NCBI GenBank assembly: GCA_031551875.1
Contig: JAVBNA010000023.1
Coordinates: forward strand, 1-59,750
Reading direction: 5' to 3'
DNA: 59,750 nt
Source: JAVBNA01 sp031551875
GTDB lineage: Bacteria; Bacillota; Clostridia; Oscillospirales; Acutalibacteraceae
Made by a program: the position numbers and the translations under genes. This document shows, one piece after another, positions 1 to 8,162 of the stretch (its first letter is position 1; every line of letters begins with the position of its first letter). The notes under the pieces were generated by a model. It had not been told where the DNA came from and did no database searches. It saw nothing but the letters and a program-made list of their open reading frames with translations.

Positions 1-298
1 TATCTTTCAATCCATTTATCCATTTTTCAACATCAAGCGAATTGCGCCCAATCCTTGATAGACTTACCGAAACTACTTTTTTTATTTTGCCAGTTTTAAT
101 GTCAGCTTCCATTTCCATGAAAGCAGGACGATTGAAATCAAGCCCGTTACATCCGTTATCAATATAAAAATCAAAATCTGTATATCCGTGTTCCTCGGCA
201 AAAATTCTAAGGCTTTCTTTTTGATGATCAATAGCTATTTGGTCTGCTGATGCTACACGGCAATAAAAAGCTACTCGCTTAGTCGGTGTGTTATCCAT
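1..298 (-). CDS. Serine recombinase N-terminal domain, cut by the window edge
   Basis: The reverse-strand reading from the ATG at 296-298 gives a resolvase/invertase-type N-terminus with the catalytic motif FYCRVAS (nucleophilic Ser) and the conserved SLSRIGRN region near residue 80. These motifs are typical of large serine recombinases and resolvases that move clostridial conjugative elements. Only about 99 residues are visible, so it cannot be decided whether this is a full large recombinase or a short resolvase. It lies 5 bp downstream of the MazF-like gene and shares its low GC, so both belong to the same mobile element. Confidence 0.8.
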   Translation of the reverse strand, partial: MDNTPTKRVAFYCRVASADQIAIDHQKESLRIFAEEHGYTDFDFYIDNGCNGLDFNRPAFMEMEADIKTGKIKKVVSVSLSRIGRNSLDVEKWINGLKD

Positions 299-303
299 GA
301 TGA

Positions 304-819
304 CTATCCTTTCTTATTATTAAATAATCGAACCCTGTGCGTACATTGCAGTACATTACAGGGTTCTTTGTCGGTCTGTTCATGATTAAGTCTATAAATA
401 ATATGTTCACAAGAATTATAAAACTGTTTGGCGCACGAATTACAAAGCGTAAAAATAAGAGGTGTGTTTGTGTTTCCCACCATTCCCAAACTAATAGCAA
501 GTGCATCTGTTATCTTCAACATAAGGACTTTATCCACTCGACCAAGATATTTGTGGAACCTTAATTTATCAAGAGTTCTTAGCTGTTCCAACAATACCAT
601 AGAATCAGTTTCTAAAAACGGCGTGCCTGCCAACGGCACATGAGTAGGTAAATCAATTTTCTTTCTGCTTGTTATCGCCGCAATAATTGTTGTTGTACTG
701 TATTGATTGCCAACTTCATTTTGCAACACTAAAACAGGGCGGCAACCACCTTGTTCACTTCCTTTGATTGGATCTAAATCAGCGAAAAGGACATCGCCAC
801 GCATAAGTTTTCTTTCCAT
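304..819 (-). CDS. MazF/PemK-type toxin with Cys-rich C-terminal extension
   Basis: The first 110 residues are a MazF/PemK endoribonuclease fold: an N-terminal RGDVLFADLDP motif, then GCRPVLVLQN, then ITSRKKIDLPTHV, as in toxins that cut mRNA. A GCGAGG ribosome site precedes the ATG. The protein is 171 residues against about 110-120 for ordinary MazF. The extra C-terminus holds a CNSC pair, two further Cys and a CNVLQC group, which looks like a metal-binding extension. No antitoxin gene precedes it; the upstream DNA holds a broken coupling-protein gene. It may be an orphan toxin or a repurposed regulator of the element. The family call is firm and the role is inferred. Confidence 0.8.
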   Translation of the reverse strand: MERKLMRGDVLFADLDPIKGSEQGGCRPVLVLQNEVGNQYSTTTIIAAITSRKKIDLPTHVPLAGTPFLETDSMVLLEQLRTLDKLRFHKYLGRVDKVLMLKITDALAISLGMVGNTNTPLIFTLCNSCAKQFYNSCEHIIYRLNHEQTDKEPCNVLQCTHRVRLFNNKKG

Positions 820-834
820 ATTATTAACCTCGCT

Positions 835-1160
835 TTAATATAATGTAGTATGTAATGAACCAAACACTCCGCTTTTAAGATTACTGACAAGAAAATTAAA
901 ACTGCTGTCATTGTCAGGTATGATGACGAACAAAGCCGTTTTCTTTTCGCCCAAACTGCCTAAGTCCAGTTCGTCGGTTGCCGTCAGCTTCGCAAGGCTG
1001 TCAAGGTTGAATTTTTCAAGCCTTGCCGCCAATGTGATTTGAATGGATTTAAGGGTTTTCGCTGAACCGCTGTGATAATCTTTGTAATACTTCACGGCAA
1101 TATGATCTGAGCCTTTATCCGTTTCAAGCCGTTCAAATAATTCATCAAGCGGACTTTGAT
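835..1160 (-). pseudogene. Fragment of a VirD4/TraG-type conjugative coupling protein
   Basis: The reading contains VKYYKDY, then SAKTLKSIQITLAARL, and then DLGSLGEKKTALFVIIPD. This order is characteristic of the central ATPase part of TraG/VirD4 coupling proteins of Tn1549-like elements, which bring DNA to the type IV secretion channel. Only about 100 residues remain. Upstream the frame runs without a start into ParB sequence in another frame. Downstream the family sequence stops after SFNFLVS and is replaced by an unrelated short tail. Both ends are therefore deletion junctions and the gene is dead. Confidence 0.75.
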
Positions 1161-1337
1161 AGAATCGTCCATTTTCACTTGAAACGGGTGGTCGGGAAAT
1201 TCGTCGATTTCTGATAATGGAATATCAACGACTTTTTCTTTTTGAGCATCGTCCCTTTGCTGTTGAGTGGTAAACAGGTCACCTGCAAGGTTCGTTCTTT
1301 TTGGCAGCGTGAATGTCTGCCCCTCTGTGCTTGCCAT
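1160..1337 (-). pseudogene. ParB N-terminal fragment fused by deletion
   Basis: The ATG at 1337 has a good AGGAGG site and overlaps the end of parA, as in normal parAB pairs. The translation starts MASTEGQTFTLPK and reaches the ParB N-terminal motif IPLSEIDEFPDHPF. After about 55 residues it passes abruptly, with a frame change, into VirD4-like sequence (coding frame PLDELFERLETDKG). The ParB DNA-binding domain is therefore missing. The element has lost everything between parB and the middle of virD4. Confidence 0.75.
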
Positions 1338-2118
1338 CTCGCATGACCTCCTTTACCAGTTGTTCATAGGCATATGCCGCTTTGCCGTTCCTTTCATAAG
1401 CAAATATGCTCTTTCCGGCTGAACTCGCTTCTTTGACTTTCACGGAATAGGGTATCGGGTTTGGATAAATCCGTACATCGCTACCATATGCGTTTTGGAT
1501 AATCTCAACCGTGTTCTTGGCAAGATTGGTACGCATATTTGCAAGGGTAAACAGCACGCCTTCAACTTTTAAGGGTGGATTGATTTGCTCTTTTACAAGA
1601 GAAACCGTGTCAAATAACTGTGTCATACCGATTACCGAAAGATATTCCGGTTGAACGGGGACGATAATACTGTCCGCAGCGGCAAGAGCGTTAATGGTAA
1701 TCATACCGAGTGTAGGTGGGCAATCCAAAACAATGTAGTCATAGTCTTGTTTCAACCCGTTCAAATAGGTTCTGAGCGTAAACTCACGGCTCATTACACC
1801 AACGAGCCGCATTTCAAGTCCCGAAAGCTCAATGCTGGAGGGGATAAGGTCAACACCTTCATCGTGATGAAGTATTCCGTCTTGCGAATTAGGTTTTTTG
1901 TTCTCCATTACTTTGTAGAGTTGAGTGGCAAGCGTAACAGGCAGTTCGTCCGGTTGTTTCCAGCCAAGCGAAATCGTTTGAGATGCTTGACTATCGCAAT
2001 CGACAATTAAGACCTTTTTACCGTGGTTTGCCATTCCAATGCTCAGATTAGTTGATGTTACAGACTTTCCCACACCACCCTTTTGATTGACTACTGCAAT
2101 CACTTTACATTCTGACAA
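1279..2118 (-). CDS. parA: ParA/Soj-type partition ATPase of a mobile element
   Basis: ParA family Walker ATPase that would segregate or stabilise the element. The deviant Walker A motif KGGVGKS follows VIAVVNQ, Walker A' is LIVDCDSQASQT, and Walker B is YIVLDCPPTLG. A TTG start at 2116-2118 is chosen because AGGAGG lies nine to ten bases upstream; a longer ATG-initiated reading lacks a ribosome site. The product is about 279 residues, normal for the family. It overlaps the start of the broken parB by 59 bases. GC is lower than in the core genome to the right. Confidence 0.88.
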   Translation of the reverse strand: MSECKVIAVVNQKGGVGKSVTSTNLSIGMANHGKKVLIVDCDSQASQTISLGWKQPDELPVTLATQLYKVMENKKPNSQDGILHHDEGVDLIPSSIELSGLEMRLVGVMSREFTLRTYLNGLKQDYDYIVLDCPPTLGMITINALAAADSIIVPVQPEYLSVIGMTQLFDTVSLVKEQINPPLKVEGVLFTLANMRTNLAKNTVEIIQNAYGSDVRIYPNPIPYSVKVKEASSAGKSIFAYERNGKAAYAYEQLVKEVMRDGKHRGADIHAAKKNEPCR

Positions 2119-2275
2119 TCCCTGCGACCTCCTTTCCGGCAAAATTTTCTTTGTTTCATAAAAACACTCCTTTGCAATAATTTAGCCGCCCGATTTTGGT
2201 CGGACAGCTATGTAAATGGTTTCTGAACGCAAAAAAGCCGCTTGTTCTGAAACAAGCGGCTCTCAGTACGTTAGG

Positions 2276-2449
2276 TTATGTAATTTTGACTTTCTTGGTT
2301 TTAGCGGTAACGACTTTTAACAAAACTTCGTCTATAAAATCGGTATGCCGTCCGGCATTTATCAATTTGTTTCTGAAAGTGTTTAAGCCATGTATCAATA
2401 ATGTGTGTTCATCATCTGTCAAATAAAATTTGGTTACTTGTGATTTCAT
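2276..2449 (-). CDS. Small conserved protein of conjugative elements
   Basis: A 57-residue protein starting at an ATG preceded by GGAGGTAATCGT. It is rich in charged residues (motifs FYLTDDEHTLLI and NTFRNKLINAGRHTD) and has no membrane segment or signal. Similar short proteins accompany parA in Tn1549-like elements; that is recollection, not a search. Function unknown. It is probably the first gene read toward parA. Confidence 0.55.
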   Translation of the reverse strand: MKSQVTKFYLTDDEHTLLIHGLNTFRNKLINAGRHTDFIDEVLLKVVTAKTKKVKIT

Positions 2450-2933
2450 ACGATTACCTCCTTGCAAGTCCATTATATATAAGGCAGTAAATAATCGCAA
2501 ATGTGCAAATTTATATGCCGCTCATCTTACATAAAGGCGGCATATCATAGTTTTATCATATTCAATTTATCCATATCGAGAGAATAAAAAGGATGGGCGG
2601 TCACATATCACAACAGTTCAGTTCACCTGAAAATGTATCAATTTTTCGCCCGTTTTTCCCTTGATTTTTCCCTCACCAGCTTTAATGAACCCATAAAAAC
2701 GCTATAATAAGTAATGAAATCCAACAACGAAGTCGTTAGTGGAAAACCGCATGAAATCAGGATTTTTGCGTTACGACACAGCGGGATATAACACTTGGTA
2801 AAAGATTGCAAAACGGTGTCACGGGAATATAAATACTGCTCCCAATTTGATTTTAATAAATCAATAAAAAACACCAATCGAAAGGACTTCCTTATAGACT
2901 GTCCATTTTACGGGTGGGTTCTTTTTTTGCATT
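2450..2933. other. Non-coding end region of the left mobile element
   Basis: No convincing gene is seen in this stretch. It is AT-rich like the parA region and changes to GC-rich core sequence just before 2970, so an element boundary probably lies here. I could not identify an att site or terminal repeat. The only longer reading (2638-2877, minus) has no ribosome site or recognisable domain. Confidence 0.4.
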
Positions 2934-2966
2934 AAAACGACGTCCCTAAATCAGGAACGCCGTTTG
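2934..2966 (-). terminator. Hairpin terminator after the NlpC/P60 gene
   Basis: An imperfect inverted repeat pairs aaacgacgtccct with aggaacgccgttt around a five-base loop. On the minus strand it is followed by TTTT. It lies just past the stop of the cell-wall hydrolase gene. Confidence 0.6.
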
Positions 2967-2971
2967 ATTTC

Positions 2972-4771
2972 TTACATTCTGTCCTCGTCATCCTTGCGGA
3001 TCACACGGGGATTGCCCTGCATCCCCCTCTTACGCCACTCGAGGAAAAGGATGGCCAGAATCACGATGGCGGCCGCGCCGATACAGATGATCAGGATGGT
3101 CTTGATCATATTCTGCGATTCCCTCGCCGCGCCCGGATCGGACGCTTCGCTGGATGGCGGCGCAATTTCGGTCACCTCCACCGACACATCATCGGTCAAG
3201 GGCATGTCCTCAAAGGAAACGGTCAGCTCACTGGAAACCGGCTCCGAGGACATCTCGGAGGATTCCTGTGCCGAGAGGTCAGCCGCCGTGCCGCCGTCCT
3301 TGAGGGGTGCGTCGTCGGCAAACAGCCTTTCCTGTGTCTTGGTTCCCGCAACCCCGTCGTCGGTCAGCCCCGCTTTTTTCTGGAAGGCCTTGACCGCGTC
3401 GGTCGTGCTGTCCCCATAGGTTCCGCTCGCTTCGTCGGTCATGTAGCCCAGCAGCTTGAGGCGGTTTTGCAGATCGGTCACCTTCTGCCCTTTGTCGCCC
3501 TTGGTGAGCTTTGTATAGGTAGACGCCGCAGAGGAGCTGCCCTTTTGGGGCGCATCGCTCGCAAACAGCTTGTCGATCGTGGTCTTGCCGGCGACACCGT
3601 CTGCCGTCAGCCCCGCCGCCTCCTGAAATTCTTTCACCGCTTTTTCCGTGCCTGCGCCAAACGTGTTGTCCACGGCACCGGCGATGTAACCCAGCTCCTT
3701 GAGACGGGTTTGCAGCGCCTTGACCCCGTCGCCCTTGTCACCGCGCTTAAGGGTGCCGGACGGCTTGTCGGCCGAAAGAACCGTTGCATTGACCGTCGCC
3801 GTCGAGCTGGTTTTGGATTTGGAGACACCGGTCGCGGCTTTCGAGGTGGAGCTTGTCCCGCGCGAGCTGGTCGCTGACTTCTGGGAAACGCCCTTTACCG
3901 CAGAGTCCGCTTTAGGGGCGTCGGAGGCGTACAGCCTTTTCTGGGTGGTTTGTCCGGCGACGCCGTCCGCAGTCAGTCCGGCTTTTTTCTGGAAAGCTTT
4001 GACAGAGGTTTCGGTGCCGCTGCCAAACTTGCCGTCGGCCGTGCCGGTGAAATAGCCCAGCGCCTTGAGACGGTTTTGCAGCTTCTTGACCGCGTCCCCG
4101 GTCGAATTCAGTCTGAGCACGGTATCATCGTCGGCCTTTTTCTCTTCGGAGTCCGAAGAAACGCCCGAACCCCCGCCCGAGCCCGAATACTTCAGGTAAG
4201 GCGAACGAAACCAGTAGGTCCATTTGCTTAGCTTATTGTTTTTCTTGATGCCGTAATCCACGCCCGACGCGTCGATCACATATCCGCCGCCGATGTAAAT
4301 GCCGATGTGCCCCGACCGGTAGAGGATGATACCCGGTTCGTCCGGCATCGTGGACATCGGCCCCTTGTCCTTCGCCTCGCCGTACATGGCCGAAGCGCCG
4401 CCCGCAACGCCCGAAGTCGTCTTGGGATCCTTGCTGTCTCCCTGCCACCAGAGGTAGGCCTTGAGAAGCCCTACGCAGTCCACGCCGCGATGGCCGATCG
4501 CCTTACAGGTTTTCTCATAATAGCTGTCAGTATACATGCGCGGAAAGGTTTTCCGGTATTTGTCCACGACCTCCTGGGTGATCATTTCCCCGTGGGCGCC
4601 GTAGACATATTTCCAGCCCTCGTTGTATACTTTTTTCGCAAAGTCAGCCGCGCCCTGCCCGGTTTTACCTGAAATTACCTTGGCGGCCTGAGCCGGCGGA
4701 GCCGGTACGGTAAACAGCACTGTGCCCAGTATCAGGATCAGCGATACCAGCATGTACACCGTCTTTTTCAT
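2972..4771 (-). CDS. Secreted NlpC/P60 peptidase with three peptidoglycan-binding repeats and a C-terminal anchor
   Basis: A 599-residue exported cell-wall hydrolase. Start ATG 4769-4771 has GGAGG upstream and opens a signal peptide (MKKTVYMLVSLILIL, cleavage after AQA). Residues about 45-205 form an NlpC/P60 domain with catalytic Cys in GVDCVGLLKAY, His in SGHIGIYIGGG and the third polar position in VIDASG. Three PG_binding_1 repeats follow, each with the pattern LKxGDKGxxVxxLQxRLKxLGY and ending GVAGxxT. They are separated by Ser/Thr-rich linkers. A C-terminal membrane helix followed by Arg/Lys holds it at the membrane, which is less usual than free secretion. It would cut stem peptides during wall turnover or sporulation. 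Confidence 0.9.
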   Translation of the reverse strand: MKKTVYMLVSLILILGTVLFTVPAPPAQAAKVISGKTGQGAADFAKKVYNEGWKYVYGAHGEMITQEVVDKYRKTFPRMYTDSYYEKTCKAIGHRGVDCVGLLKAYLWWQGDSKDPKTTSGVAGGASAMYGEAKDKGPMSTMPDEPGIILYRSGHIGIYIGGGYVIDASGVDYGIKKNNKLSKWTYWFRSPYLKYSGSGGGSGVSSDSEEKKADDDTVLRLNSTGDAVKKLQNRLKALGYFTGTADGKFGSGTETSVKAFQKKAGLTADGVAGQTTQKRLYASDAPKADSAVKGVSQKSATSSRGTSSTSKAATGVSKSKTSSTATVNATVLSADKPSGTLKRGDKGDGVKALQTRLKELGYIAGAVDNTFGAGTEKAVKEFQEAAGLTADGVAGKTTIDKLFASDAPQKGSSSAASTYTKLTKGDKGQKVTDLQNRLKLLGYMTDEASGTYGDSTTDAVKAFQKKAGLTDDGVAGTKTQERLFADDAPLKDGGTAADLSAQESSEMSSEPVSSELTVSFEDMPLTDDVSVEVTEIAPPSSEASDPGAARESQNMIKTILIICIGAAAIVILAILFLEWRKRGMQGNPRVIRKDDEDRM

Positions 4772-4980
4772 ACGCCAATTTCCTCCTATATATGCACAAA
4801 GTACCGCATCGAACACGGCACATGCCCATTTTCTCTCAATAGACGATTACAGTTTATCATACTTTGTCCCGACTTTCAATGAAAAAGTAACAAATTGTAA
4901 TTTTTGCCCGCCCTATCCATTTTATATGCGCCGCTCCGCCGCATCATACGAAAAAAGGCCTGTCAGCGGGCAAAAAAAGA

Positions 4981-5004
4981 AAAAGCCGGTTTCACCGGCT
5001 TTTT
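4981..5004. terminator. Bidirectional hairpin terminator
   Basis: AAAAGCCGGTTTCACCGGCTTTT forms a perfect stem flanked by A and T runs, so it can stop transcription in both directions. It most likely serves the XRE regulator gene that ends at 5061. Confidence 0.75.
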
Positions 5005-5060
5005 CCTCATTTTTGTTTTGATGGGTTTCCCTTATGCCTTCTTAAAAGGCTGGCGGCAGC

Positions 5061-5309
5061 TTAGTCCTCGCGGCCCAGAAGCCAATCCACGGATACATTG
5101 AGAATATCCGCCAAAGCGACCAGTTCAATATCGGTGACATAACGGATCTGACCCTCCAGCTTAGAGAGGCCGGAAGCGTTCATATCGACACCATTGACCT
5201 GAAGCTGCGCCAAAAGGTGCTTCTGCTTCATGCCAAGCTTTTTGCGAGCCGCTTCGATCTTGTGACCAACCAGGTTTCGGGTTCCAAGCGCCTGTTTTCT
5301 TAATCTCAT
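5061..5309 (-). CDS. XRE-family helix-turn-helix regulator
   Basis: An 82-residue cytoplasmic DNA-binding protein: an N-terminal Arg/Lys-rich arm, then a Cro/CI-type HTH (VGHKIEAARKKLGMKQ, then LSKLEGQIRYVTD, then VDWLLGRED). AAAGGAG stands upstream of the ATG. It is alone between an AT-rich intergenic region and its own terminator, so its target is not evident. Single-domain XRE proteins with this VDWLLG ending are common in Clostridia. Confidence 0.8.
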   Translation of the reverse strand: MRLRKQALGTRNLVGHKIEAARKKLGMKQKHLLAQLQVNGVDMNASGLSKLEGQIRYVTDIELVALADILNVSVDWLLGRED

Positions 5310-5966
5310 CTCTGTCTCGTCTCCTTTACAAAAATAACCATGGAACTGTCAGGCATAAACGCTGGAAGATGGCACATGTTTGTTTGTACAATTGCCCTTC
5401 GGCTGAATGGCAAAGCGCCAATATAACTTCTGCCGCGAGAGCCACCCATTGAAATTAATTGCAACTTTTTTACAACCATGAACCATTTTTTCTCATGTTA
5501 TCATAAAAAAATGTTATTTGATTTCTCAGTAGGAATAATCAAACTTTTTTGTTGCAAAAAATTAATCTTTTTACAGACAGCAGCCCGTTCAGGCGTCAAT
5601 TCATTTCCAACTCATTTCCCTGCTTGTCCAAGATTTTTCAAGGTGCGCAGACGTATGCCAAACGCACTTTGTTCTGCATTTGAATCCTTTCCCGTACAGT
5701 TTACAAACATCCGACATTTTTCGATATAATGTGAAAAAAGAATTCCTTTCTCGGTTTTATTTGCGTCAACCCATCAAAAAACGCATAATACCAAGAAATA
5801 CACTCCTTTTTCCACTTTATTATATATTAATAAAATCGAAAATACAAGCCAATTGTATAAAAAAATTTGTTACGTAAATATTCCATATGCCCATTGCTGT
5901 TGATTCAAGCCTCTTAATTATTTCTGCGCATTTTATAGTTTGTAGTTTATTTTTGATCCTACAAGC
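5310..5966. other. 650-bp AT-rich intergenic region without a visible gene
   Basis: The short readings here have no ribosome sites and no domain-like sequence. Base composition is much lower in GC than the genes on either side. It should contain the promoter of the XRE gene, but I see no clear -35/-10 pair. It may be a decayed insertion. Confidence 0.4.
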
Positions 5967-6001
5967 CTGACGGGCAAGAAGCTATTCTTCTTGCCCGTCA
6001 G
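5967..6001. terminator. Strong hairpin terminator
   Basis: A 15-bp stem (ctgacgggcaagaa paired with ttcttgcccgtcag) around a short loop lies just beyond the stop of the DUF2812 gene. The T-run is on the plus side, so it may work in both directions. Confidence 0.65.
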
Positions 6002-6024
6002 ACATTTTTATTGTGGACAATTTT

Positions 6025-7272
6025 TTACGATTTTTCCGGATTTTCCACTTTTTTCTTCATACGGCGGTAATAGAGCAGTGTGCGTACCAAAAAAGAGACA
6101 ATAAATACCAGCTCTCCTAACAGAATCAAATAGAACCACCAGTCCATAAGCACGGTTTCTTCATCTCGCAGAAGCCAAAAATGTTCTGCACCAAAAAGAG
6201 CGACCATGACTACCGTGGGGATAAACGCCCACAAAACCCTTTTGGTGTGTTTTTTTGCAAACGCAAGCTGGGATTCCCTGTCGCTGTAAAACTCCGGCGA
6301 GGCCTCTCCTTCGTCGCACAAACGGTACCAGATGCTGGCGCTAACATTACTGCTGGGAGCTCCGTGCCTCGTATGCACCAGCTGCCAGCCGCAGTCGCTG
6401 TGGAACGTGTAGTAGTCGCCCCCCGCGCTTATATGCTGGTCAACAGCAATCTTGATCCGCCGGGGCGTGCCCTTCAGAAAATAGAAACGGGTTCCCCATT
6501 CGTTGATCCTGTACAGGTTATACCCCTTTTGCTCCATACCCTCCAGCCATGTCTCCAGCTTGTCGGGCGCGTAAAACCAGAACCACTTTCGTCTGACAAT
6601 CAGCTTCCTCTCCCGGCGCAGCGCCCTCTCCTGCTTGGCGCTCATGCACATCGTATCATGCGGCGCTTGTCGGTACACCACCGTCGGCATCGGCAACGGA
6701 CAGAAGGGGCGGATGCGGCTGTTGACGCCTATGAGCGTAAAACAGGCGACTGTCATCCAAACACCTGCCAGCGAAAAGATCGCACCTGTGATCCAGAAGG
6801 GCATGGCCGATATTGTGACCGGGACAAAATCCACTTCAAAGCTGATCACAAAAGGACCGCCTTCATAGGCCATTTCGGGTGCAAAAATCAGGAGAATCGG
6901 AAGCACAATGATCAGCAACACGAGCAGTATCGCGCCCAGGACAAGCGCGATGCTCTCATTGCGCTTGAGCACGCCCCGGTAGGAGAGGTATTCGCTGATG
7001 GGCGTGCGGTCGTTTTTAAGCATATAAAAGCGTCGGTTGTGCGAGACAATCTGCCAACCGGCCTCGGCCAAGGACTGCGGCAGCTGCCCGCCGGCCGTCT
7101 TGTCATAGGCAATGCGGTAGCTGCTCCTCCCGCCCGCGCCCTCCTCAAACACAAAGGTGCGGGTCGCAAAATGGACATCCGTGAGCGCATAGCCCTTTTG
7201 ATCCATCTCCGCAAGCCACCGTTCGGTATGTAAAATGTCGTAGTTCCAAAAAGGACGAAATCTTTTAGCCAT
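6025..7272 (-). CDS. Duplicated DUF2812 membrane protein
   Basis: A 415-residue membrane protein with two DUF2812 copies. The first (residues about 1-110) opens FRPFWNYDILHTERWLAEM. The second (about 225-330) has WFWFYAPDKLETWLEGM and QKGYNLYRIN. Each copy is followed by two hydrophobic helices. DUF2812 proteins are almost always paired with a PadR-family repressor, which is the case here: the upstream padR gene overlaps this start by 8 bp and the ATG has its own GGAGGGG site. Biochemical role unknown; envelope-stress or antibiotic-response functions are suspected for the family. Confidence 0.85.
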   Translation of the reverse strand: MAKRFRPFWNYDILHTERWLAEMDQKGYALTDVHFATRTFVFEEGAGGRSSYRIAYDKTAGGQLPQSLAEAGWQIVSHNRRFYMLKNDRTPISEYLSYRGVLKRNESIALVLGAILLVLLIIVLPILLIFAPEMAYEGGPFVISFEVDFVPVTISAMPFWITGAIFSLAGVWMTVACFTLIGVNSRIRPFCPLPMPTVVYRQAPHDTMCMSAKQERALRRERKLIVRRKWFWFYAPDKLETWLEGMEQKGYNLYRINEWGTRFYFLKGTPRRIKIAVDQHISAGGDYYTFHSDCGWQLVHTRHGAPSSNVSASIWYRLCDEGEASPEFYSDRESQLAFAKKHTKRVLWAFIPTVVMVALFGAEHFWLLRDEETVLMDWWFYLILLGELVFIVSFLVRTLLYYRRMKKKVENPEKS

Positions 7273-7597
7273 GGAAAAACCCCTCCTGTGACAGCGTGTT
7301 TTGATAAAGCTTTTTGATGCGGTCGATTTCCTGTCGGACGATCTCCCCGCCCAGCGGCGTCATTTGATAGATTGTGCGGCGGCTTTCGTCGGCAAACACC
7401 GCGATCAGCCCGTCCTTGTGCATCTTGGTCAGTGTGCCGTACACCGTGCCCGAACCCAGCTGAATCCGTCCCCCGGTCAGCTCCTCCACAAACTTGATGA
7501 CGCCATAGCCGTGCCGGGGCACGCTCAGCGACAGCAGAATGTAGTAAGCGGTTTCGGTCATGGGGATGTAGGCCTTCACGGCCTTTTCTCTGGTCAA
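7265..7597 (-). CDS. PadR-family transcriptional repressor
   Basis: A 110-residue winged-helix protein of the PadR family: TETAYYILLSLSVPRHGYG, then LGSGTVYGTLTKMHKDGLI, then RRTIYQMTPLGGEIV. These are the DNA-binding helices and wing of the family. A TTG start at 7595-7597 is preferred because GGGGGAG lies seven bases upstream; a longer ATG form is possible. It is co-transcribed and overlapping with the DUF2812 gene, which it probably represses together with itself until a ligand binds. Confidence 0.85.
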   Translation of the reverse strand: MTREKAVKAYIPMTETAYYILLSLSVPRHGYGVIKFVEELTGGRIQLGSGTVYGTLTKMHKDGLIAVFADESRRTIYQMTPLGGEIVRQEIDRIKKLYQNTLSQEGFFHG

Positions 7598-7717
7598 GCG
7601 TCTCTCCCCCTTGTGTCTCATCTCGTTATGTCGTGCTTCGACTATATCATGGCTCGACTTATTTGTCAAGCATAAAAAATACCGGCAAAGCAGGGCGCTT
7701 TGCCAGCGAAAAGTTAT

Positions 7718-8146
7718 TTAGAGATCCCTTACAATGCTCCAGATAAAAAGCGCGACAGAAACGACCGAAACAACAATTCCAATGGCTGATATCCAGATGG
7801 CCGCTCGCTTTATTTTTCGCTGCTCCGCTTCCTCCTCCGACGTGGGCGGACGGTTCCACTCCTCCTCGGATAACGTGTCCAGCTCGGCGAGGAACTGCGC
7901 CAGTTCAGCCTCATATTCCTTCATTTTTCGTTTGTACCTGCGACTGAGAAACCAGATCAGCGACACGTCGAGAATGGTCAGAAGGGTGAAAATGACCGCA
8001 CCAGCCCACTGCTGGACCATGGAAAAGGCAAACGACAGAAAAAGGCAAAGAAACAACGCCGCAAGCGTACTGACTAAATACACCCGGCTCGGCTTGAAGC
8101 ATGCTTGATAGGCCTGCTCAGCTTCTTTTCGCTCCTTTGGATTCAC
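7718..8146 (-). CDS. Small membrane protein of unknown function
   Basis: 142 residues, GTG start with GAGAGGAG upstream. There are two N-terminal membrane helices (starting VYLVSTLAALFLCLF and AVIFTLLTILDVSLIWFL), then a cytoplasmic acidic segment with a predicted coiled coil (residues about 75-100), then a C-terminal helix. It follows the MFS gene by 16 bp and is probably translated from the same message. No known family recognised. Confidence 0.65.
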   Translation of the reverse strand: MNPKERKEAEQAYQACFKPSRVYLVSTLAALFLCLFLSFAFSMVQQWAGAVIFTLLTILDVSLIWFLSRRYKRKMKEYEAELAQFLAELDTLSEEEWNRPPTSEEEAEQRKIKRAAIWISAIGIVVSVVSVALFIWSIVRDL

Positions 8147-8162
8147 GTGATTCTCTCTCCTC

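Noticed and set aside
2638..2877. A 79-residue minus-strand ORF
   Set aside because: No ribosome site, no recognisable domain, and it lies in an element-end region; chance reading is likelier.
4233..4448. A separate small ORF inside the NlpC/P60 gene
   Set aside because: Another frame of the same strand; the NlpC/P60 motifs are continuous in the main frame.
5478..5729. An 83-residue ORF in the 650-bp intergenic region
   Set aside because: No ribosome site, no domain, and surrounding DNA has stops in all frames as expected by chance.
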